9,813 bases of DNA, from positions 1 through 9,813 of the forward strand of contig QHOD01000144.1 of assembly GCA_003218615.1 (NCBI GenBank). Reading direction: 5' to 3'. Below the pieces are notes generated by a model. The model was not told where the DNA came from, did no database searches, and saw only the letters and a list, made by a program, of their open reading frames with translations. A program made the translations under genes and the position numbers. This stretch comes from Verrucomicrobiota bacterium (lineage in GTDB: Bacteria > Verrucomicrobiota > Verrucomicrobiia > Chthoniobacterales > UBA10450). This document shows positions 1 to 5,466 of this stretch, one piece after another. Within the stretch, counting starts at the first letter, position 1. Each line of letters begins with the position of its first letter.

Positions 1-235
1 CCGGACGGATGTGCGAAAGCTGCTGCTCCAGTTTGAGGATTTCCTGAGAGAGCGCGTCGATCTTTGCGTTCTGCTCGTCCATTTTTTTGGCCAATGCTTC
101 AAGTTGGGCCGCGTCGAGCGAGTTTGGGGCCGTCGGCGAGGGCGTCTGAGCAGAAACAGCCGAAAGGAGCGCGAAGCTCAAAAAAAGCGTTGCAAGGAAG
201 ATAGCAACTGACTTCATCGGGCCAAACTTTGCCAT
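1..235 (-). CDS. Secreted coiled-coil protein, N-terminal part only
   Basis: The gene runs off the left edge, so only its first 78 codons are visible. Residues about 7-29 form a classic signal peptide: basic start (MKS), a hydrophobic core of Ile, Phe and Leu, and a VSA|Q signal peptidase I site. A short Pro/Ser/Thr stretch follows. Residues about 40-75 are rich in Leu, Lys, Glu and Gln with heptad-like spacing (LEALAKKMDEQ, LSQEILKLEQQL), which looks like a coiled coil. An exported protein starting this way could be a trimeric or phosphate-selective type porin or another envelope protein, but the visible part does not decide this. An in-frame ATG at 217 gives a tidier signal peptide and is as plausible as 235; neither has a clear Shine-Dalgarno. 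The gene diverges from the UBact operon, 152 bases away. The reading frame and export signal are clear; the function is unknown. Confidence 0.7.
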   Translation of the reverse strand, partial: MAKFGPMKSVAIFLATLFLSFALLSAVSAQTPSPTAPNSLDAAQLEALAKKMDEQNAKIDALSQEILKLEQQLSHIRP

Positions 236-263
236 TAGCGACTTCGTCTGGCAAGCGTGTGGC

Positions 264-344
264 TGTAGCAGCGTCGCTCTAAGACGCGCGACCCGCGGGT
301 ATTAAACACATCAGCGCGGCGCCTCGCAGAGCGAGTCGACTACA
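264..344. repeat. Imperfect palindromic (REP/MITE-like) element
   Basis: Two 26-base arms, 264-289 and 319-344, are inverted complements at 19 of 26 positions without any gap, centred near 304. The best blocks are TGTAG (264-268) with CTACA (340-344), TCGCTCT (274-280) with AGAGCGA (328-334), and GCGC (286-289) with GCGC (319-322). A smaller perfect hairpin, CTCGC-AGA-GCGAG (323-335), is nested in the right arm, and another, CAAGC/GCTTG (343-357), starts inside its end. The element fills the divergent gap between the secreted coiled-coil gene and UBact. Its shape resembles dispersed intergenic palindromic repeats. Only one copy is present in this window, so membership in a repeat family is inference. 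Confidence 0.5.
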
Positions 345-354
345 AGCGCGCAGC

Positions 355-382
355 TTGCCTTTCCAATATTTGCCCTTAAATT
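355..382 (+). promoter_or_regulatory. Weak candidate promoter for the UBact-proteasome operon
   Basis: TTGCCT at 355-360 and TAAATT at 377-382 are separated by 16 bases and match the sigma70 hexamers at four of six positions each. Transcription would start around 388-390, at the UBact ATG itself, giving a leaderless or nearly leaderless message. That would fit the absence of a Shine-Dalgarno. The match is modest, and the true promoter may lie elsewhere in the 236-387 gap. Confidence 0.22.
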
Positions 383-387
383 TTTTT

Positions 388-564
388 ATGCCTGAGCGTA
401 TCCAAAAGCCGGTCGATCCAGTTCCGTGGGGCCCTAAACAAGGCGATGGCGGTGGCCCACGTTCGCCGGACGTATCGCGGCCCGACACGAAGGATCTCTT
501 AAAGAAAATGCGCAAGGTCGATCCCAATCAATCCAAGCGCTATCGCCAGCGCACCGGCCAATAA
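388..564 (+). CDS. ubact: Ubiquitin-like protein UBact (prokaryotic protein-degradation tag)
   Basis: A 58-residue, highly polar protein with no hydrophobic core or cysteine. By family knowledge UBact is a Pup-like tag joined through its C-terminus to lysines of target proteins, which are then unfolded and degraded by the 20S proteasome in the cytoplasm. Seen here: the typical MPER start, a Gly/Pro-rich disordered middle (residues about 16-32), a basic segment RPDTKDLLKKMRKVDP (31-46), and the C-terminus RYRQRTGQ (51-58). The tail ends in Gly-Gln, like Pup proteins whose last Gln must be deamidated to Glu before ligation. The ATG at 388 was chosen because MPER is the usual N-terminus; an upstream in-frame TTG at 355 would add a hydrophobic stretch foreign to the family. 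There is no Shine-Dalgarno. The stop overlaps the prcB start (TAATG), and the adjacent proteasome genes strongly support the call. Confidence 0.9.
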   Translation: MPERIQKPVDPVPWGPKQGDGGGPRSPDVSRPDTKDLLKKMRKVDPNQSKRYRQRTGQ

Positions 565-1394
565 TGGAGTCGTTCCCGGTGGCGTTTGACCAGAATTTTT
601 CTGGCACGGCAGACGATTTTCCCGCGCTGCTGCGGCGCAAGGGCCTGCTTGCTCCAGCAGCGGCTTTTAATCCAGCGCCACAGGGTGGGACGCCTCAACA
701 AAAATCCTTCCAGCCGACAGAGGCGACTACAATTCTTGCTTTCAAATTTTCCGGCGGCGTGCTGGTGGCGGGCGATCGACGCGCGACGGCGGGCACCACG
801 GTTGTCTACGATCGTGCCGACAAAGTCTTGGAAATCGATCGCCATTCGATCATGGCTATTGCTGGCGTGCCCGCGACGGCCTGGGAAATGGCGCGCGTAC
901 TCGAACATTCATTCCAATACTTTCGCCGGACACAGTTACAGGAAATGAGCGTCGACGGGAAAGTGCGGGCGTTGTCCAAGCTCTTGCGGGACAATTTCGG
1001 CTTCGTCATGCAAGGCGTCGGAGTAGTGGTCCCGATTTTCGCGACCTACAATTCTCATCCAAAACCCGAGGCACGACTTTATTTTTACGATGCAATGGGA
1101 GCGCAGTTTGAAGCAACCGATTACGCTGCAACCGGGTCGGGATCGCCTGCCGTGCGTGGGATTCTTTATTACGAAAATAATTGGGGCGCAAAGCCGCTGC
1201 GAAAATTGAGCGAAGACGAGGCGGTATCGATTGCATTGCGCGCACTGGATACAGCCGCAGAGTCCGACACATCCACTGGCGGCGTGGACCGCGGCGGGAA
1301 GATTTATCCGCTCATTAAGATTGTATCGCGCCAAGGCATCACCACGTTGCCGGAGCGCAAAATCGCTGCCGTCTTCAAGGAAACGGTTGCATGA
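564..1394 (+). CDS. prcB: Proteasome subunit beta (20S core, catalytic)
   Basis: A 276-residue N-terminal-nucleophile hydrolase that forms the two inner beta rings of the 20S core and carries the proteolytic sites. A propeptide of about 54 residues precedes the mature start TTILAFKF. With Thr55 as Thr1, the catalytic Asp17 and Lys33 fall exactly on Asp71 (AGDRRATAG) and Lys87 (DRADK), and the conserved SDTSTGG segment lies at 234-240. The propeptide contains a DFPALLRR motif (18-25) resembling the F-x-x-FLRR segment of the mycobacterial PrcB propeptide as I remember it. The residue before the cleavage site is Ala rather than the Gly found in mycobacterial PrcB. The ATG shares one base with the UBact stop and has no Shine-Dalgarno, so termination-reinitiation coupling is likely. 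It overlaps prcA by four bases. The length suits an unprocessed PrcB. Confidence 0.96.
   Translation: MESFPVAFDQNFSGTADDFPALLRRKGLLAPAAAFNPAPQGGTPQQKSFQPTEATTILAFKFSGGVLVAGDRRATAGTTVVYDRADKVLEIDRHSIMAIAGVPATAWEMARVLEHSFQYFRRTQLQEMSVDGKVRALSKLLRDNFGFVMQGVGVVVPIFATYNSHPKPEARLYFYDAMGAQFEATDYAATGSGSPAVRGILYYENNWGAKPLRKLSEDEAVSIALRALDTAAESDTSTGGVDRGGKIYPLIKIVSRQGITTLPERKIAAVFKETVA
1377..1381 (+). promoter_or_regulatory. Shine-Dalgarno for prcA inside the prcB end
   Basis: AAGGA lies nine bases upstream of the prcA ATG at 1391, within the last codons of prcB. It is one of the few recognisable ribosome binding sites in the window and supports the overlapping ATGA start. Confidence 0.5.
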
Positions 1395-2170
1395 TCGAGG
1401 AACCGTATCGTTGGGTTGAGGCGATCGCTAACCGTCGCGAGTACATCGAAGCGCAACTCGCCCCGGGCAGTCCGATCGCGGCGCTCGGTTATCGCGACGG
1501 TATTTTATTTCTCACGCTCGGACAGACGCGGCAGAAGATTTTCGAGATTTACGACCGGATCGCAATGGGTGCGATCGGTCATCCGGGAGATATCGAGCGG
1601 TTACGGATGGCGGCGATCGAACTGGCCAGCACAGAAGGTTTCACTCGTTCCGCGGCGGATGTTTCGCTGCGACGGCTGGTGCACTATTCGCTTAGTCCGC
1701 TGATGAAAGGGGCCTTCGAACAGGTTTATGGCGCACCCTATCTGGCGCGGATGCTTTTTGCAGAGGTGGGCGAACGGCCCGAGGCAGATTTGTTCCTGCG
1801 CGTGGAGTACGACGGTGAGATTGCAACCAACGGCGCCACCTTTGCGCAGGCACGCCAGGATTTCGCGGTGCTTAGCGGGACACGGCAATCGAGAGAGTCG
1901 ATGGAAGCATTCCTCAAAACGGAACATACGCCGGGAGCCAGTTTTGAAACGGCGCTGAAATCCGCGCTCGACGCATGGAGCATCGGGCACATGGCTTTAC
2001 AGACAACCGATGCAAAGGAACTCCCCGAGCGCGCAGCCGTTACCAAATATCGACAGGAACAACTCGCGCATACCGGCATCGAAGCGGGGATACTTGAGCG
2101 CGAAGCTGGCAGGGCAATTCGTTATCGGCCGTTATTGGATAAGGACTTACGCGCTTTGATTAACGAATAA
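1391..2170 (+). CDS. prcA: Proteasome subunit alpha (20S core, outer ring)
   Basis: A 259-residue alpha-type proteasome subunit. Seven copies form each outer ring, which gates the beta chamber and docks the ATPase activator. Seen here: the alpha-type N-terminal helix region (EEPYRWVEAIANRREYIEAQ, 3-22), no propeptide and no N-terminal catalytic Thr, the IAALGYRDGILFLT strand pair (29-42), and KIFEIYDRIAMGAIGHPGDI (49-68), which aligns with the K-I-x-E-LYDR segment of actinobacterial PrcA. The C-terminal third is charged and ends RPLLDKDLRALINE. The N-terminus differs from the mycobacterial one, as expected for a distant phylum. The start overlaps the prcB stop as ATGA with an AAGGA nine bases upstream, so PrcA and PrcB should be made in balanced amounts. 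The pairing with prcB makes the call firm even where similarity is low. Confidence 0.94.
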   Translation: MIEEPYRWVEAIANRREYIEAQLAPGSPIAALGYRDGILFLTLGQTRQKIFEIYDRIAMGAIGHPGDIERLRMAAIELASTEGFTRSAADVSLRRLVHYSLSPLMKGAFEQVYGAPYLARMLFAEVGERPEADLFLRVEYDGEIATNGATFAQARQDFAVLSGTRQSRESMEAFLKTEHTPGASFETALKSALDAWSIGHMALQTTDAKELPERAAVTKYRQEQLAHTGIEAGILEREAGRAIRYRPLLDKDLRALINE

Positions 2171-2183
2171 GATATGGAGAGAG

Positions 2184-2996
2184 ATGTTCGCTCGAAGACG
2201 CATGAGACAAAAGATTCGGAGCATACTGGCGTTCTTAGCCTTGTTGCTCATGATCGCGTCTTTCATCTGGATGGAGCGGACCTCGAAACCGGCACCCACG
2301 GCAAGACCCAGAGCAGCGCAACAGCCTTCGCCAAGCCCTAAGCCTTTCGCGGTGGTTGTTCTTGATCCCGGTCACGGCGGGCAAGACTCCGGCGCAATGT
2401 GCGGCGGCGTCTTGGAAAAAGACCTGACTCTGGACGTGGCGCGGCGAATCGATCGATTATTGGAGGCGGAGGGAATTGCGACCGCAATGACACGTCTGGG
2501 CGATACGTATGTCTCGCTGGCGGATCGTGCAGCCTTCGCTAACCGGGTAAGGGATTGTATTTTCGTCAGCATTCATTTCAACGAGGATAACCGGCCGGTT
2601 TCCACTGGCGTAGAGACCTATTATGCCGCCCGTCAAATCACCACGGGCTCGTTCCTGGCTTCGTGGCTGCCTTTCTTGTGGCGAGGTCTTTCCGAATCGC
2701 CCAATCTTGAAAGTCAAAATCTGGCCGGTTTCATTCAGGAGGCCCTAGTCGCGCGGACGCGAGCTCTCGATCGCGGGATAAAGCCGCAACAATTTTTTGT
2801 GATCGCCAACGTGACTTCGCCGGCTGTTTTGATTGAAGGAGGATTTCTTACCAACAAAGAAGATATTTCCAAGCTGGCGAGCGAAGATTATCGCGAGGAA
2901 ATCGCCGCCGCCGTTAGCGACGGGATCTTGCGTTATCGCGATGCAGTATTGCAGCGTCAGTCAACCCTGGCAGCGACAGGTCCGGAAACGCGCTGA
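2184..2996 (+). CDS. N-acetylmuramoyl-L-alanine amidase (Amidase_3, membrane-anchored)
   Basis: A zinc amidase that cleaves the bond between N-acetylmuramic acid and L-Ala of the stem peptide in the periplasm, as in daughter-cell separation or wall turnover. A basic N-terminus and a hydrophobic segment (residues about 13-29) act as a signal anchor, followed by a Pro/Ala/Ser linker (about 34-53). The catalytic domain spans about 55-255 with the expected zinc and catalytic residues: His64 in DPGHGG, Glu78 in LEKDLTLD, His131 in SIHFN, and Glu218 in LIEGGFLTN. It is 270 residues long and complete; no SPOR, LysM or AMIN domain is attached. The ATG at 2184 has GGAG only four bases away; the in-frame ATG at 2202 is an alternative. 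It lies 13 bases after prcA and so is probably cotranscribed with the proteasome genes. Confidence 0.92.
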   Translation: MFARRRMRQKIRSILAFLALLLMIASFIWMERTSKPAPTARPRAAQQPSPSPKPFAVVVLDPGHGGQDSGAMCGGVLEKDLTLDVARRIDRLLEAEGIATAMTRLGDTYVSLADRAAFANRVRDCIFVSIHFNEDNRPVSTGVETYYAARQITTGSFLASWLPFLWRGLSESPNLESQNLAGFIQEALVARTRALDRGIKPQQFFVIANVTSPAVLIEGGFLTNKEDISKLASEDYREEIAAAVSDGILRYRDAVLQRQSTLAATGPETR

Positions 2997-3033
2997 ATAA
3001 GCAAAAAAGAAGCGGCGTCAAAATAACATCGAA

Positions 3034-3777
3034 ATGAAGGCCAAAGTGGCGGCGCTGATCTTCCTTGGATTGGTTGTGCTCGTGCAAGCGGACCAAATCA
3101 TCGAAAGCGTGCAGCAGGCGCTAAAGGACCAGGGCTTTTATTATGGCGAGATTACCGGCGAAACGAATGCAACTCTGACTGCCGCGATTCGCCGCTATCA
3201 AATTCGCAATGGGCTCCAGATAACCGGTGAGCTCAATACGGAAACGCTGCGTTCGCTTAAAATTGATTCTTCTGCCTCTACACAACCGGCCGCAAAGCCT
3301 ACCTCATCCCCTGGCCCTGGGGCACGCGATCTGGGCGAGAAATCTCCCAGCGACACCGCCGCGGTGCCTCCCCCGCCAGACCAGCCTCTTGCCAACGCTC
3401 CGGAAGATCGACAACTCTATCCGTCTAATCTCGTGCCTTCTGGCAGTTCAGCAGGAGGAGGACTCCTTGCTGGAACTCCCTACGAGACTGCCCCGTCCGA
3501 TGTGCAACGCAACGTGGTACTCTCCGCACAAATAGCGCTGGCGCGTCGCGGTCTCTTTCGAGAGACCATCGACGGAGCCTATGGACCGGCAATGGAATTT
3601 TCGCTGCGCGCCTATCAAGCGCGGACGGGACTTCCGGTGACAGGCCGGCTGGATCTGGAAACGCTTGCTGCGCTTCGATTGTTGCCGGGCGCACGCGCAC
3701 CGATCTACAATCCGTCGCGTCTGCCTGCGCGTCCTCGGCCACAGCCACCGGTACACGGTGAGTGGATTCCTGAATAG
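3034..3777 (+). CDS. Secreted protein with two peptidoglycan-binding (PG_binding_1) domains
   Basis: A 247-residue exported protein. Residues 1-19 form a signal peptide (MKAKVAALIF start, cleavage likely VQA|D). The first PG_binding_1 repeat is at about 22-77, with the hallmarks LKDQGFYYGEITGETNATL and ITGELNTETLRSL. The second is at about 157-217, with LARRGLFRETIDGAYGPAM and VTGRLDLETLAAL. Between them is a low-complexity linker of about 75 residues rich in Pro, Ser, Ala and Gly, and the C-terminal tail is Pro/Arg-rich. There is no catalytic domain, so it may act as a wall-binding adaptor or scaffold. It lies 37 bases after the amidase gene, which suggests a joint role in cell-wall processing. 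No clear Shine-Dalgarno is seen. It is convergent with the DUF3108 gene, 38 bases away. Confidence 0.85.
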   Translation: MKAKVAALIFLGLVVLVQADQIIESVQQALKDQGFYYGEITGETNATLTAAIRRYQIRNGLQITGELNTETLRSLKIDSSASTQPAAKPTSSPGPGARDLGEKSPSDTAAVPPPPDQPLANAPEDRQLYPSNLVPSGSSAGGGLLAGTPYETAPSDVQRNVVLSAQIALARRGLFRETIDGAYGPAMEFSLRAYQARTGLPVTGRLDLETLAALRLLPGARAPIYNPSRLPARPRPQPPVHGEWIPE

Positions 3778-3815
3778 GGGCCGGGAATTCTCAGTGGGTT
3801 GCAACCGTGACAGTA

Positions 3816-4634
3816 TCACGACTTCGCGCTATCGAAGTGCACCGACTGTAGTTCAGCGAAAACTGTCCCGACAAAAATTTGTGCTTCGATGCGAAGCAGA
3901 ATTCGGTTGCTATCATCCGAGACCCAGATCGTGGCGCGGCGAAATTTCCGGTGCGGTTCCAACTCAAGATGCTTGCCGACCCGGTTGAGTTGCAAATCGA
4001 GTTTTATCGCGTCGTAAGTGCCGGCGTGCACCGAGATTTTTTCCCGACCAACCACCGTAATGGTGGCAACATAAGCATTGGTCCCAGGATAAACGACCAC
4101 GCGCTCAACGCTGTGCTCTCTAAGTGGCTGGCTCCGCACATAAAGCATGGCCGAGTGAAGATCAAACAGATTGGGAAAAGCAAATTGGCGCGTCTTTGTT
4201 GCGACAGCGCCGACCTGGGTATCTGTTCGTGCGGAAGTTACACCGTTATTTGTAAACGTGAGATGCGTGGCAACTTCTTTTGCTCGATAATTCTCTGCTT
4301 GTCGGCTTTCGATTGGGTGCAGTGTTTGCGCATTGGCAACCGAATGATAATTCGCGTCCAGTTTCCACCAGAAGCGGACGAGGCCGATCGTCCGCCCTGT
4401 TCCATCAAGCTGCAATTTATCACCGGATGGTTTTGTAAAGTGAACGTCGCCAGCAGCCGCAGTGAATCCAGACCATCCGAAGCGATAGGTTGCACGGAGA
4501 GGCCGAGGCTCCGGAAAATTTCCAGGCGGATCTTTGCTGATCGTCGACTGCCAATTCGCCGCAAGCGACCCTGAACAGAACGCGAGAAGGATGATGGCCG
4601 TGCACTGTTTTGACCGAAATCGCGTTCGACACAC
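3816..4634 (-). CDS. DUF3108 domain-containing secreted protein
   Basis: A 272-residue protein when started at the GTG at 4634, which has GGAG seven bases upstream. A longer reading from 4733 is unlikely because it would run through the hairpin at 4727-4755 and bury the signal peptide. Residues about 11-26 form the signal peptide core with an SLAA|N-like cleavage site; the Cys at 20 is not in a good lipobox. From about 45 to 268 the pattern is that of DUF3108: RATYRFGWSGFTAAAGDV near the start, GRTIGLVRFWWKLDANYHS, then HAGTYDAIKLDL (203-214), a basic stretch, and the ending IWVSDDSNRILLRIEAQIF (236-254) before VGTVFAELQSV. Members are periplasmic beta-rich proteins of unsettled function, often next to envelope genes. 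It follows skp on the same strand, separated by a probable terminator. Confidence 0.85.
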   Translation of the reverse strand: MCRTRFRSKQCTAIILLAFCSGSLAANWQSTISKDPPGNFPEPRPLRATYRFGWSGFTAAAGDVHFTKPSGDKLQLDGTGRTIGLVRFWWKLDANYHSVANAQTLHPIESRQAENYRAKEVATHLTFTNNGVTSARTDTQVGAVATKTRQFAFPNLFDLHSAMLYVRSQPLREHSVERVVVYPGTNAYVATITVVGREKISVHAGTYDAIKLDLQLNRVGKHLELEPHRKFRRATIWVSDDSNRILLRIEAQIFVGTVFAELQSVHFDSAKS

Positions 4635-4726
4635 AACCGGGCTCCGAACGGATATTTCTCCAGTTTGCAACCGCCTACGAAATGTTTCCGGCCGGCGTGT
4701 ACGGCTATCTTTCACCTGTACGAAGA

Positions 4727-4755
4727 AATACACGCGAGTTTTGCTCGCGTGTATT
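4727..4755 (-). terminator. Perfect 12-bp hairpin after skp, probable terminator
   Basis: AATACACGCGAG (4727-4738) and CTCGCGTGTATT (4744-4755) are exact inverted complements around a five-base loop. The hairpin sits 20 bases beyond the skp stop on the - strand. There the RNA would continue as UCUUCG after the AUU of the stem, a short and imperfect U-rich tail. It most likely ends or attenuates the bamA-skp transcript, leaving DUF3108 partly independent. It could instead be a 3'-end stabiliser. Confidence 0.6.
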
Positions 4756-4775
4756 CCGGACTTGTCGAACTTAGA

Positions 4776-5411
4776 TTAAGGTTTCGAAGCTCTTGCCGGA
4801 GTCGGGGATGGACCGGCCGAGGTTTTCTCGAGTGAACTTGCGCGGCCTGGCTTATTTAGCACGGTCATAATGTCATTCGTGAAGTCAAAGCTGTCGGGGG
4901 CATACATCACAACAGGGACGCCGTTCAGGCTCATGCCCGATTTGTCAAACACCAGCTCCATTTTATTGTCTCTGACTTTCGTCATCACCACGTCGGTGAT
5001 TTCCTTCACGATACCTTCTCGCATATGCATCTGCTGCTCTTGCAATTGCCGTTCGCGGGTTTGACGGAAGTCGTTCATTTCCCGCTCCATATTTTTGATG
5101 TTGGCGATCTTGTCGTCGCGCTCCTTTGCCTTTTGCGACTTGGCATCGGCACTCAGCGCTGGAGCATCCAGTTGCTTGTTCAGGTTATTGACCTCATCTA
5201 GCGCCTTTTTATAGGACTCCGCTCGATCATTAAATTCTTTCTGCGCGGCAGTCGCAGCGTCCTTCATTTTCGCCTCCGCGTCCTTGGTCTTGTTGTATTC
5301 CTTAAATGCGCGCTGCATATCGACAGTTCCGATTTTCAATGTGCCTTGCGCAAAAGCCGCGATCGGCAAGGCCAGCGCCAAAGTAACGATTGTAGAGAGA
5401 AGTTTTTTCAT
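4776..5411 (-). CDS. skp: OmpH/Skp family periplasmic outer-membrane protein chaperone
   Basis: A 211-residue periplasmic chaperone that, by family knowledge, holds unfolded outer-membrane proteins as a trimer with long coiled-coil arms and passes them to the BAM complex. Seen here: a signal peptide (MKKLLSTIVT start, cleavage AFA|Q at 21), the conserved first strand KIGTVDMQRAFKEY (26-39), a long Lys/Glu/Gln-rich helical hairpin from about 40 to 135 (coiled-coil arms), and the closing strand segment with ELVFDKSGM (152-160). A tail of about 22 residues rich in Pro, Ala and Ser (189-211) extends past the usual Skp end; its role is not evident. The gene lies 55 bases downstream of bamA on the same strand, the classical order. 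No Shine-Dalgarno is seen before the ATG. Confidence 0.93.
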   Translation of the reverse strand: MKKLLSTIVTLALALPIAAFAQGTLKIGTVDMQRAFKEYNKTKDAEAKMKDAATAAQKEFNDRAESYKKALDEVNNLNKQLDAPALSADAKSQKAKERDDKIANIKNMEREMNDFRQTRERQLQEQQMHMREGIVKEITDVVMTKVRDNKMELVFDKSGMSLNGVPVVMYAPDSFDFTNDIMTVLNKPGRASSLEKTSAGPSPTPARASKP

Positions 5412-5466
5412 AAGACAGAGATAACGGTGGTCGGAACCGCGTTAGACTGCAACCATTTATATTCGT

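Noticed and set aside
355..387. Longer UBact form starting at the TTG at 355
   Set aside because: It would add 11 mostly hydrophobic residues before the MPER that normally begins UBact proteins.
3797..3818. Bidirectional terminator in the convergent gap (GGTTGCAACC and GTGA/TCAC pairs)
   Set aside because: The first palindrome leaves no loop, the second has only four base pairs, and neither is followed by a T-run.
3879..4574. Open frame of 231 codons on the + strand opposite the DUF3108 gene
   Set aside because: It is antisense to a gene with a signal peptide and a clear family pattern. Its translation is rich in Cys and Arg and has no recognisable motif.
4635..4733. Longer DUF3108 protein starting at 4733
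   Set aside because: It would place 33 polar, Arg-rich residues before the signal peptide and start inside the hairpin; the GTG at 4634 has a GGAG at good spacing.
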